A DNA stretch of 21,565 bases from Pelargonium cotyledonis. Taxonomy: Eukaryota > Streptophyta > Magnoliopsida > Geraniales > Geraniaceae. The notes under the pieces were generated by a model that saw only the letters and a program-made list of their open reading frames with translations, searched no databases and was not told where the DNA came from. Both the position numbers and the translations under genes were made by a program. Numbering within the stretch: position 1 is the first letter of the stretch; each line of letters starts with the position of its first letter. Positions 11,449 through 21,374 of the stretch are shown one piece after another. Location: positions 1 through 21,565 of the forward strand of contig JAYMTA010001141.1 of the NCBI GenBank assembly GCA_036897625.1, given 5' to 3'.

Positions 11449-13547
11449 TCAAGATATGAGGGGAAATCCTTGCGTAAGTAGAGTTGTAGCTAAGACATTG
11501 TTTGCAGCTTCTGTAGTATGAAATCCGTCCCAGAACACATAAGATGTAGCATTGCTGCATGTTCCCACTGATCTGGCATTGCAAAGCACAGAGGCTTCGA
11601 TCGTCCCTGTTCCACAGCAAGCCTTTCTTGCCTCAGACAAACCTGCAACATAAATAGAAGTCCTTGTGAGGAAAATTAGTATTCATATGAGTATGTCTCA
11701 ACAATGGTGCTATGTTTTTCAACATATGTCGTGATGATGCTTTTGCTTGCAAAAAGGTTATCGGGAGGGCCTTGAAGATTCTTATGTCAATTGTTTAAAG
11801 AAAATATATGGATTTTATGAATGAACACAGTGACCAGCACTACAAATTGAAAATATCAACTTATAGTTTTTGTGTGATTGTGTAAGTTCAGAATGCCTTA
11901 GTTTTCATATGTGGATTACTTTTGAGGAAAGAAAGAAAAAGATAAACTAATCTCTTTCTGTGTGGGCACGCCAACGTGCCCTTTTTTCAATTTTCTTAGT
12001 GGGCATGTGTGGAAGCACGGATTAAATAAGCTTGGAACACTGACTAGCTACATTGTGCAGGCACATTACCTTTATCAGTAGGCTTCTTGATCATATCCAA
12101 AAGAGGCTGGTAGATATCAAAGACCACAAGTTGGAGACCAGGAAGCTGATTCTTCAAAAGTTCAGATGCACTGCTGAGCTTATTGTTGAAAATAGTCGCA
12201 TCCCCATTTAACCTTGCAACACATTCGTTACTTCCACCGCCAAATAGAGTCATGGCTGCGGGTAAACACCCAAGTGGCGGTAGGTTTTCAACCCCAATCC
12301 TCCTTGCTCCCAGCAAATACAAATTCTGTTGTAAAAAAAAAGGATGGTGTTATGTTCAAAATGATTTTAACATTGTGATCATAGAAAACTTGTAGGAAGA
12401 AGACGTAGTTGTGAATGATTCAGTAAACTTTTCTCTAAGCTTCGTTGTCATCTTGAAAGAGATCAATTTGTGTTTTAAGTATAAAAATTCCTTGTACACA
12501 CTGCATATGTTCCGTGCACATATAAGTGAATCTATTGAACCTTATATTCACTTCCTATATAAAATTTCAATATTAGATCAATTTACAGTCAAGTTTCAGT
12601 TTTACTTTTCTGATTCATAGATTCAAGTAATCATATACAGTACAAGCTCATGTAAACATATACCGTGCTCTTTGTAAACTCATTCATCTATAGAACTTGA
12701 AAGAAAAGATACCAAACTGTGAGTGTGTGTGATATGAATGTGGTAGAGTTTGGAGAGACCTGAATGAAGTTTGTGTAGGATCCGATGAGAATGTCTGAGA
12801 ATTGATTCGGTGTGTACAATGTGTTGAGGGCGGGATTAACGTAATAGTTCTGAATGTAGTCGCTACTGCCAGCACTCAGAAGGTGGATTCCACAGGTAAA
12901 TATGTTATTAGCTTTGTCTCTTCCTACCATATCTACAACTTTTGTTTGATAATCTCTGTAGTAGTTGAGCTGCTGTGTCAATGAAACTGTTGTCTGCAGG
13001 AACCGGAAAAGCAAAAATGCAGTCATGTTCATGTCCAGAGAAAAGAAAAGAAAAACCCAGAAAGAATCAGTGTGGCTGCATACGTATAACCGAGGAGTTC
13101 CTTCGAAGTAACCAGAAGCTCCAGAGGCAAAGTTGGCTCCGGTCAAGAGGATATCTCCAGTGGCTTCAGGGCTGAGGTAAGCCGGTGGGTATGGAGTGAA
13201 GCCAAGAAACTCAGCTGTGGATTAGAGATCAACCAGAAACATACATAAGAGAATGGGACAAGATTGGTGCAACAAAAATTGAAGAAGCTATTAGGAAATC
13301 AAGCATTACCAACAAAATCAGTGGCTAGCTTGCCATTGCAGAACCTTCCAGTGGGTCTGTGAGTGACAAAGTCCCGTCCGTAAGGTGGGAAATTTGCCTT
13401 AACAACTGTGACAAGGTTGTTGTTGTTTCCCACATCAACACTGGAGTCTCCGAAGATTATCAGTGCAGGAACAATTGGGTTTCCATGAGCCAGTGGAAGC
13501 ACAACAACAAGAACCAAGGAAGCTACAAAACTACCTGAAAATTTCAT
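11449..13547 (-). CDS. GDSL-type esterase/lipase (SGNH hydrolase family), secreted
   Basis: This is a predicted secreted ester hydrolase of the plant GDSL family; its natural substrate cannot be read from sequence. Exons in transcript order: 13547-13310, 13214-13084, 12993-12760, 12325-12070 and 11642-11449. All junctions are GT-AG and in frame, giving 350 aa, the usual family length. The ATG precedes a hydrophobic signal peptide (residues 1 to about 22, ending LAHG). Block I is [16 protein letters not shown] with nucleophile S35; block II is [11 protein letters not shown]. Block III reads SAGSSDY, with Ser at 167 where most members have the oxyanion-hole Asn. Block V is FWDGFH with D325 and H328. 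The DGFH is followed by TT, where Pro is more usual. The closest relatives I recall are the Arabidopsis At3g53100 and At5g03820 group. The 427-base last intron (11643-12069) and the 434-base intron 3 (12326-12759) contain nothing I recognise. The gene converges on UPL7. Confidence 0.93.
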
Positions 13548-13873
13548 ATTTTTTACTTCTGTTTTTGGTTGCCTTGTTTCAGCTTTGAACAACATTGATA
13601 TATTTGGGAGATATAGGAGTATTTTTGTGTAGTAGTAGTGAATGTGAGTGCAGAGGAGGCAGGTGAGGGAGGATTTAAGAATAGTGATGGTAAAAAAGTG
13701 AAATAATTGCATGGAAGAGGAGGGTACTTGTGGTATTCCCAATAAAGCCATGCTCAATTTCTGGGTGAAGGAAGCATCTTTGACACTCCTTGGTGGGAGT
13801 TTTGGATTCCTTTTCTCTTGTTTTTGCTGATACACTAGTGTTTTTAGTGTTTTATTTGGTTACAGCTTTACAA
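13548..13873 (-). promoter_or_regulatory. Proximal promoter and 5' leader of the GDSL lipase gene
   Basis: Reading toward the gene, TATA-like stretches (AAATATATCAATG and CTATATCTCCC on the - strand) lie near 13594-13617, some 50-70 bases before the ATG, which would give a short leader. The rest is unremarkable. Open frames crossing this stretch show no protein-like content. Confidence 0.35.
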
Positions 13874-13959
13874 GTCACATTTTCACACAAGGTTGAAGAG
13901 GAAAATATGCATGTTATGCTTTTAGTCACATTATATGCACAATGTGACGTCACATTGTG
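13874..13959. promoter_or_regulatory. GTCACATT octamer cluster with 22-bp perfect palindrome centred on TGACGTCA
   Basis: The octamer GTCACATT occurs at 13874-13881, 13925-13932 and 13949-13956, and in reverse as AATGTGAC at 13941-13948. The last two abut and form a perfect palindrome from 13938 to 13959 centred on TGACGTCA. TGACGTCA is the classical full site for bZIP dimers (CRE / C-box / TGA-factor type). The cluster begins about 330 bases upstream of the lipase ATG, so a role in its control is plausible but inferred. Confidence 0.55.
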
Positions 13960-14037
13960 TTTCCTGCACAAATTGTTCTGCATAACAGGAATAAGCTGAT
14001 AAGCCTTACCCAAAAATAAATCAATAAAAAATGTCAC

Positions 14038-14180
14038 TGAGATATAAACACTACCCTTCCTATTTGAAGGAAGTGGGTAAATATGCTGGGTATAAGTAAT
14101 GAGTCATGAAGCTGATGGTCAAGGTGGTTTGCTCCATGACCATCAGGGCCAGTACTTAAAAATGATTGAATACATCAGCC
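14038..14180. other. Intergenic DNA, nothing recognised
   Basis: AT-rich sequence between the distal lipase promoter and the palindrome-rich repeat. No coding frame or repeat structure is supported. Confidence 0.5.
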
Positions 14181-14500
14181 TAGAGTTGTCAATTAGTGTC
14201 GTAATACGACATATGACACAAAGTTAGCATGTTTGGGATCACATTTTATGTTAGTGTTATGTTCGTGTTGGATAACCCAACATGTTCATGTCATTTTTGT
14301 GTTGAATCTCAAAATGTGCACACACGATTAATTAGTCGTGTTGTGACAAACACGTTGGATAGTTGTGTCTATCATGTTGGTTCTATCTTGTAGAATGTGT
14401 TGAGTCAGGTCGTGTTCGGGTCACTATGCTCCATTTAGTTACTGTGTTAAACGTGTCATGTTCGTGTTCAACCATTCAACACGATTACTAAATGTTACAT
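14181..14500. repeat. Degenerate palindrome-rich interspersed repeat (CGTGTT-rich)
   Basis: The stretch is rich in variants of ATGTTCGTGTT (near 14259, 14282, 14406 and 14458) and in short inverted repeats: a 15-base palindrome TGTCGTAATACGACA at 14197-14211, TGTTGG/CCAACA arms at 14266-14282, and ACACGA/TCGTGT arms near 14325-14342. CGTGT-rich repeats of this look are common in plant genomes as old non-autonomous elements. I could not find terminal repeats or a target duplication, so class and boundaries are uncertain. Confidence 0.45.
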
Positions 14501-15281
14501 TACCTTATACAACAAAACAGTAAAAACAAAAATATGCAATGTTAGTAGTTGGAGAAGTAATGAATGCTATTGGTACCTTTCCTTGAGGACACTATAGATA
14601 TGGGAAATGGGTCTTAAATACTATTGTCAGTTGTGCAGTATTCATCAAAATGACCAAGTAGAAAATGGAGACAAGGGTGGTCAAATTTGCCCATTTTAAG
14701 CTCTAGTATTTGATTTACATTCTCTACTTGACAATGCCAAATAACCCTAGCATGTTCAGAAGTTGTAGCCTTGCACACATGTATGCAATGGTTTCCTATC
14801 ATTTCATGTCATCTCTAGTGTTTCGCAAAACGGTAAAAAACAACAAATGCTCGATGAAGTAACTATGAGGTCGCTGCTTCAGGATAAATAATTATCAGGT
14901 TGTTGGTTTCTATACAAATCTCCGAACCTGCAGTGATAATTACCTATCAAACCAAAAAAATGGAACAAACTAGTATTGAAGGCTTCCATCATTTTGCAAG
15001 ACCTTTCACAGCAACCAAAACTGTATTAAAACACATCATCAGATTATTTCCCATATATTACAGAAGGATCAGAAACTAGTCCCAACATGTGATAAAATGG
15101 ACCAACAAGGCCACAAGTCTACAAAGCTTTTCAATAACAAGATACATCTGAAGTGGAGAATGTGCATATGCATTCAAAGATCGCTAAGACTTGCTCTCCA
15201 TCCGAGTATGTAATGAAGGAAGGCTGAGGTCAAGTTTACCGATATTATTAAGATGAGCATAACTTACAGGGCTGTCCTTAG
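14501..15281. other. Intergenic DNA including the 3' end of threonine deaminase
   Basis: AT-rich sequence with no supported gene. The right part, next to 15281, must hold the 3' untranslated region of the - strand threonine deaminase gene. I saw no clear AATAAA in the first hundred bases after its stop. Confidence 0.5.
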
Positions 15282-18200
15282 TCAGTGCATCAGAAGTTGG
15301 AAAATGTTATCATCGGTTACCACAGAGTAATCATATGCAAGACTGCTTGCACGAGCATGGAACTCGTCCATCTCGTTCTCTGCAACCTGTATCCCGACCA
15401 ATACATTTGCACCAGTTTCGCCCTGTTGGGAAGTAGATAGATACATGACATGAGTAAAGCATGCTTGAAACCATAGGAATCTACTTACTGTAATATATGT
15501 GACAAATGGTTTTGAATGCCAACCTGTGCACGGTAATGGAACAGACTAATATCCCAGCGCGGACTGAAAGCATCTAAGAACTTCATAAGAGCACCGGGTC
15601 TCTCTGGGAACACAAAATGGCAAAGTACCTCATTTTGGAAATTTAATCTGCCCCCCATCTGAGAAGTTTCAGGGCACAGTACATTTAGCACCACATGCAA
15701 GCAGATGTGAATGTTATCTAAATTCTAAGCATTGAGCCAATTAACAAACCGTAAATCTATTGAAATAACATCATTACCAGATAACGCAAGTGATCTTTGA
15801 CCAGGTCACTTTTTGTGAGATTGTAAGTTTTAAGTTGAGATGATTCCATTCGCTTCTGCAGAGCCTTGAGCTCAAACACCGTGTGAAGGCCAACACTACA
15901 GAATCAAGCAAAATACTCCTTAAACATAACATACTTTCAACCACAAGATGACATTGACCAAAGACCATTATAAATCATTACACAAGAAATCATGTCAAAA
16001 CTACATAAAACATGCCATTCAACTATAGCATACAAGCATCAGCTAATCTGCATAGACAGCTGGTTCATTAGAAGTGATTCTTGGAAAGGTTTATTATTTT
16101 ATACTCAATATGTCCCAAAATGAGTGTCTTCAATTCTTTTTTGAGGAAAAAATAAGGAGAAGTTAATGTTTGTATCCCCATGAGCATGGGTAGTAACTTA
16201 CTACAGGAATACTATTGGTATTTCATGCATATACAACTTCCTATAGAGGAAAAGAGGACACACAACTTGAGACAAAAATGTAAGAGATACAAGACACTCA
16301 TTTTGGGACAAATGGAGGAATAAGTATATGAGCTGACATGAACAAGCACTCACTCATGACTCACCTGTAAAGCACAACAGCCTGCTCCTCAGAATTTTGC
16401 CTATATTTGAACTCTGTAATGTTCATAGGTTCCACCTGCTCACCCAAAAAGTTATCATTACACACCACAAATACAACAGCTTACAAGAAAAGTCAATCAA
16501 ATTCAGCAACATACCAGCTGAGAAAATTTTTTGAAGCTTCCAGGTTTCTCTGGCATGAGAGTTGCAAGCACAGCCTCTTGTTGCCTACCAACATTAGCAA
16601 GCTCAGTCACCACCCTCAGTTTATCGAAGTTCATGTTTGCTCCACTGGTGATAGCAACAACATTTTCTCCTTTAAGACCGTAATATTCACAATAGGCTTC
16701 AGCTCCGGCAAGTGCAAGAGCACCAGCTGGCTCTAAAATGCTTCGTTTCTCCTCAAACATGTCCTGGAACAAAGCACTACAGTGGTAAATCATAAAGTTC
16801 AAGCTGTATGAGTTTGTCTATCCACCCAGCCAAATATGACACCACTTCTCTAGTCATAGTATATTAACTACTCAGCTAGCTTATGTGACCTAAACGTTTT
16901 ATGGTGTCAAACTGTCAATGACAGTCATAAAGATGTAGGAGGCATGACATGCCAAATTTGGACTAAATAGCCGGCAGCCTTGATTGACAAGCGAGTTGAG
17001 AAATGGAGCATGCACAAGGGAATATAACTACAGTGTGCAGGTGAAGTTTAATAGATAAAGAGCAAAATTAATATATTCCTTTTAGGGCGGGAAAAAGTTG
17101 CCTAGCCACAAAGACTAGCAATTCCAAAATATGGAAGTAATCTGAAGTTGTTTACATAGTTTTGGCTATCATTATATTATGCAAGACACATTCAGTACTG
17201 ACTGACATATGAGCACAGGCAGATAACATTGATTTCCTACTGGTATTTAGAGGGGGGGAAACTCCCATAAAAATATGGTAGAAGCCACACCTTTATTGAA
17301 GCACAAATAGCATCGCGGCTTACTAGAACCACCCCATCTATCAGTTCCTCGCATATGCGGAAAGTTTCTTCACCTACTACTTTAACAGCAACACCATCAG
17401 CAAAACCTCCAACTTGATCCAGCATAACTCTCTCACCATGATGTAGTGACAATGCCATTGCATTGGCATCGGAGGGTTCAACCCCAATAATCTTTACCTG
17501 TAATTAAAAAGTGTGGGAAAATAGGATTAGTACTATTGGCTAATTATGCCATGTAACAGCATAAAATAAAAAACAGAAAACCATAAAACACACTTTGAAT
17601 ACACTGTATCCCATGAAACAAGCACCAAAAGCATTATGTGTGTCATAATTCACCGGTAAACCAAATGCAAACTCATATGAAAGGGCCAAAAGAACAAGAA
17701 AGTACACATCAAATACTCTAAATCACATAAAACTGGCGCCAAAAGCATAATACACATATATGAGAACCAATGCCATAATGAATTATGAACTGCAAAAAAT
17801 AAGTAGGAGTCAGAGAGTGGGTATATAATAGAAGTGGAATCAAATGTATCTAGAATTTTCCAAGAGTTTATACAACAAATGGCAAGAGAAAGGATTAGTT
17901 GATGCAGACATGATACATAAAACAATGGGTACAGCACCAGAAATAACAAGCTACATTAGAGAGAAGGCAATTTGACCAATGACGTAATATCATAAGAGAG
18001 GGATTTAGTCAGGTTAAAAGGGTAAATGTTAATGACTTTCACTTTTCATCCTGTCTCATGGAGCTTGGTTTTCTAGTATATTATATAGTTTATTGGAAAA
18101 AGGATTGCTCATTCACTCTTTAACACACACTCACACAGCAAAGAATATAAATAAAAAAAATGAAAACTACAGCCGAGATAATTGATGGCATATGCATCTA

Positions 18201-20138
18201 TTTCACTAGGGACATTGTCAAACTCCAAGATATACAGCATCAGATGTCTCCAAGCATGAAAGATCATTAACAACAACTAAAGATTATTTGATCTAGTAGG
18301 TCACATGGATAAATATATGTACCATGCAACAAACAAACTACCTGTGGAGAGACCCTCTTTACATAAGCAGCAATACCAGCAATCAGTCCACCGCCCCCAA
18401 CAGGCACAAAGATTGCATGCAAGGGGGCCTGCATTTGACGCACAATTTCCATCCCAACTGTTCCCTGCCCCATGATGACATCAGGATGATCAAAAGGAGG
18501 TACAAATGTTCGACCCTCCTTTAAGCCCCTCTGTTTAGCATATGTTTGTGCTTCATCATAAGAATCCCCAATAAGAACAACGGTTGCTCCCAACCTCTCA
18601 ACAGATTTCCACTGTAAAATAAGAAACTACGGTTGGCACAGCAAAGAACATTTCAATGACATATTTAAGACACAAACGTCAAACAATATGTAACCTTGAT
18701 ATCTGGGGTGGTGACGGGCATAGCTATTACAGCACTGCAACCAAGTTTTTTGGCAGCTAAAGCAACCCCTTGTGCATGATTTCCGGCTGATGAGCAGATA
18801 ACACCTTTTTCTAACTGTTCCTGTGAAAGTCTAGCCATCATATTATAGGCTCCACGAAGCTTGAATGAAAACACCTACAAACCAAAACCATGACTCTCGA
18901 CATGAGTTCATACAAAATCCCATATTCAAAAACAAATAAACCCATGCACTGAGAGAGAAATAGCAACTCTATATCAACTTCAATCCAGATACTGGAACAA
19001 AACTAAACCGATACCAGCTCGAGACCATAAAAGACTTCAGATTCTTTTTACGGTAACTAAATGAAAGCAATTTGGGTGGCTTTTGGATTAACAAAATTGG
19101 AATGGGATTCTCATTCCAAACTCATTCTCATGGAATGTAAATCTAATGAACAAAAATTCTAATCCAAAAGCTAACTTGATTTCTAACTTAACCAAAGATC
19201 AATAAGTAAAAAGAATTTCCATGAAAAAAAAAATATTGATAAATGAAAATATGAAATCAACTTGAAATTGCAAGCCCAAATGGCCAACATCATCAAATGT
19301 AGCCAGAAAACCATAATTGCAACAAATAGCTACTTAGATAATAAAGCTATGATGTGTTTGGGAACCATCATTTCATTTGAAATGCAGAATTTGAGACAAA
19401 TGAAGTGTTTGGTAACTCCAAGAATTTGGATTTAGATTTGAGTCAATTCCAATAGCATTCAAAACATGCTTAGAACATGAGATTTCAAATGACAGCTTTT
19501 CTCAATCGCAACCTTATAGTAATTGGCACTATTTGTGTGAGTCATAGAACAAATTTTAAGTGAATAGTTCTTTTGTAAATTGAAATAAAGCACTCTGTTT
19601 TACACATACAAAACAAATTAGATAAATTTTCATTTCAAAATCATCAGTTGAATAAAAGTATATCATAAAGCTTCAAAATTTGGAAACATACCGGCTGCAG
19701 ATCCTCCCTCTTGAGATAAACCCTAACCCCCAACCGCTCCGACAGCTTAGGCGCGAGCTGCAGCGGCGATTCAACGGCCACATCGTAGACTTTGGAGGAG
19801 AGAATACTTGTCAAATAACTCATCGCATTCGCACCTCCATCTCCGTCTTCGATACCCTTCCGGTTCGGAACAGCACCGAGGTATCCAGGCGGGTACTGCA
19901 GCGAATCGGCGGAGACATTCGGGAGAGGAGGCGGCGAAGGAGCGGCCATTACAGGATTCTCGAGCGGAGCGACGGCGGCCGATGCTGCCTGGGCGGTCTG
20001 GGGCTTCGTCTGAGAGAGTGTGGCCTTGATGAAGGGCTTCACGGCGAAGCTCTTGACGTAGGACGGCGGCGGAGCCAGCTTGAGCGGCTTGGGGCGGAGG
20101 AGAGGAGGATGCGGCGGCCTGAGACGGAGACTCTCCAT
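15282..20138 (-). CDS. OMR1: Threonine deaminase (threonine dehydratase), chloroplastic, biosynthetic type
   Basis: This PLP enzyme converts threonine to 2-oxobutanoate and ammonia, the committed step of isoleucine synthesis in plastids. Exons in transcript order: 20138-19692, 18874-18695, 18611-18342, 17497-17291, 16763-16515, 16435-16365, 15895-15778, 15658-15524 and 15422-15282. All are GT-AG and in frame, giving 605 aa (Arabidopsis OMR1 is about 592, from memory). Residues 1 to about 90 are Pro/Ala/Ser-rich and fit a transit peptide. The catalytic domain has the PLP lysine K154 in [17 protein letters not shown] at 177-185, the phosphate-cup GGGG at 281-284 and SGAN at 408-411. Two ACT-like regulatory modules follow, starting near [15 protein letters not shown] (431) and [15 protein letters not shown] (524), as in isoleucine-inhibited enzymes. 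The first intron (18875-19691) carries a MITE-like inverted repeat, intron 3 (17498-18341) a diverged tandem duplication, and intron 6 (15896-16364) Stowaway copy C. Exon 1 is far more GC-rich than the others. Confidence 0.95.
16102..16323. mobile_element. Stowaway-like MITE (copy C) in intron 6 of threonine deaminase
   Basis: The left end reads TACTCAATATGTCCCAAAAT followed by GAGTGTCTT. The right end reads ACACTCATTTTGGGACAAAT then GGAGGAATA. The ends are inverted copies matching the Stowaway consensus, with mutated outermost bases. A second GAGACAAAAA-like motif sits inside the right end, repeating the doubled-subterminal pattern of copies A and B. The element is non-coding and lies wholly in the intron between exons 6 and 7. 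Confidence 0.72.
17586..17757. repeat. Diverged tandem duplication in intron 3 of threonine deaminase
   Basis: Two blocks of roughly 55 bases, about 17586-17643 and 17700-17757, align at an offset of 114 bases. They share CCAAAAGCAT (17625-17634 and 17739-17748) and AATAC-CT-CA-AAAC spacing upstream of it. I saw no third copy. Confidence 0.4.
19079..19171. mobile_element. Small MITE-like inverted repeat in intron 1 of threonine deaminase
   Basis: Perfect 12-base arms GCTTTTGGATTA (19079-19090) and TAATCCAAAAGC (19160-19171) enclose about 70 AT-rich bases with an internal GGAATG/CATTCC hairpin. This resembles a tiny non-autonomous DNA transposon, but no target duplication is obvious, so an ordinary stem-loop cannot be ruled out. 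Confidence 0.4.
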
Positions 20139-20340
20139 GGTCAGAGAGAGAGAATAGACGGCGGTTGTGATGGTGGCGGCGGCGGCGGCGGCGGCGAGTG
20201 GGCGCGAGAATTGTAGTTTGGTGTTGGACGTACGTGACCGTGGAGAGCTATGATATGAACTTTGAACGATTGAGGTGTGTGGAAATGATAGGCGGGTTCT
20301 TAAATAAGCGTATTGAGGAATGACACGTCGGATTTTAGCG
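20139..20340 (-). promoter_or_regulatory. 5' leader and proximal promoter of threonine deaminase
   Basis: Reading toward the gene: ACGTGTC (reverse of 20322-20328) matches the ABRE consensus ACGTGKC; a TTATTTAAG TATA-like box lies near 20299-20308; two ACGT cores abut at 20228-20235; then come a GCC repeat and a short CT-rich stretch just before the ATG. The layout fits a compact plant promoter. ACGT cores are bound by bZIP and bHLH factors in general; whether they are used here is inference. Confidence 0.4.
20175..20195. repeat. (GGC)7 trinucleotide repeat in the threonine deaminase 5' leader
   Basis: Seven perfect GGC units (GCC on the gene strand) lie 37 bases before the ATG, probably in the transcribed leader. 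They could form structure in the mRNA leader and may vary in length between individuals. Confidence 0.85.
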
Positions 20341-20703
20341 AATAAGAGAAGAGGTGGTTTGGGTGACCTGAAGGTGATGTTTTGTTTATTTTATCATATT
20401 TTATAGTATTCACTGGACATCGTACTGTTTGCTCGGAGATCTACCGGAAAATTCAGCCGTTGGGCTCTGTTGATGTATCAGAATGAAAGGATGGGGAAAA
20501 TGGAGAGATAAGCAACTTTTGATGAAGTATTAATGGAAATTATTGATTTTTAAAAATGAAATTTTAGATCAATACATCGAAATCTCATTAGAATTCATGA
20601 ATCCAATGGATTATGCCACTCTCACATATTAATTGAAGTGTGCAAGGTTTAAATTTAATGATGTGTTTATCAGCTTATTAATTTGATTTTACATAAACCA
20701 AAC
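20341..20703. other. AT-rich upstream DNA, nothing recognised
   Basis: Distal upstream sequence of threonine deaminase. No supported coding frame, repeat or RNA gene. Confidence 0.5.
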
Positions 20704-20926
20704 ATAATTTGATTATACCAATCATAGGTTGGTCCAGTGGTGCCAGGGGCTGAACTTTGGTAGGGCGGACCACGGTTCGATCTCCCACAGCCGTAATTGG
20801 GAGGAGCGCAAAACTTTAACCTCGAGACCAGCTCCGAATGGGACTAGTCTGGGTGTGGTAAAACAGATTAAAAGTGTCAACCAAACCCATGGTTTAACAA
20901 AAAATAATAATAATAATTTGATTATA
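20704..20926 (+). mobile_element. tRNA-derived SINE with 14-bp target-site duplication
   Basis: A box A match TGGTCCAGTGG (20730-20740) and a near-canonical box B GGTTCGATCTC (20774-20784) start 44 bases apart, the spacing found in tRNA genes. A non-tRNA body follows and ends in a TAA-rich tail near 20900-20912. The sequence ATAATTTGATTATA occurs exactly at 20704-20717 and 20913-20926, bracketing the element as a target-site duplication. The body of about 195 bases fits plant SINEs. It has no coding role; mobilisation would depend on a LINE elsewhere. It lies about 570 bases upstream of the threonine deaminase ATG. Confidence 0.82.
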
Positions 20927-21374
20927 TCAGTTCTTCTCTAGTTGACGTTAGGAAAACCACGAGAGCACCTCCCGAACAATCTCGGTATCATCAATCTTCG
21001 TCCTACTAAATAAAAGAGAGTTTGAAAAGATACTTTTGGAGCATGGAAACCAATTTTGTGCGCACCCACTCAGGCCTCAATCTCCCTTCTGTCTCGTGAT
21101 AACTCAAAAAAGTCGAGAAGTGTAAAATGAATAAGTGAGGAGATGTAATGATTTATTCCCTATAATTTAAACTAATGAGACATGCATATTTTTTGTTATC
21201 CTACAAATAATTTCAAACTAGTATGAAAAATACTATGGATGTATTGTCGATCTGTGAGACGCTTAGTTGGATTATAAAGCGGAATAGACAAACTAATCAT
21301 GATTTACTCCTTTTATCTTTGAACTGATTGGTCAAGAAAAATGTATGGTTCCAAATATCTACAATTATATTATA
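20927..21374. other. Intergenic DNA, nothing recognised
   Basis: AT-rich sequence between the SINE and the last MITE fragment. I see no gene or repeat structure. Confidence 0.5.

Noticed and set aside
11964..11987. GGGCACG-CCAA-CGTGCCC hairpin followed by six T, resembling a bacterial intrinsic terminator
   Set aside because: It is inside the last intron of a plant gene. Such terminators do not act in plant nuclear transcription by RNA polymerase II, and I see no polymerase III gene before it.
13548..13835. An open frame extending the GDSL lipase upstream of its ATG
   Set aside because: The signal peptide starts at the ATG at 13547, and TATA-like sequence lies inside the extension. The added residues look non-coding.
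17650..17949. A 99-codon hydrophobic - strand open frame
   Set aside because: It lies inside intron 3 of threonine deaminase, overlaps a diverged non-coding duplication, and has low-complexity AT-driven residues.
19340..19520. GTGTTTGG-type motifs suggesting another MITE in threonine deaminase intron 1
   Set aside because: No matching inverted end or target duplication could be found, so no element boundaries can be supported.
19680..20216. A 178-codon open frame on the + strand, antisense to threonine deaminase exon 1
   Set aside because: It mirrors a GC-rich exon, is highly Arg/Gly-biased, and matches no protein type I know. The - strand frame carries a transit peptide and family motifs.
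20727..20800. A possible tRNA gene from the A and B boxes
   Set aside because: No acceptor stem or anticodon arm pairing is evident, and the flanking duplication and TAA tail show it is a SINE.
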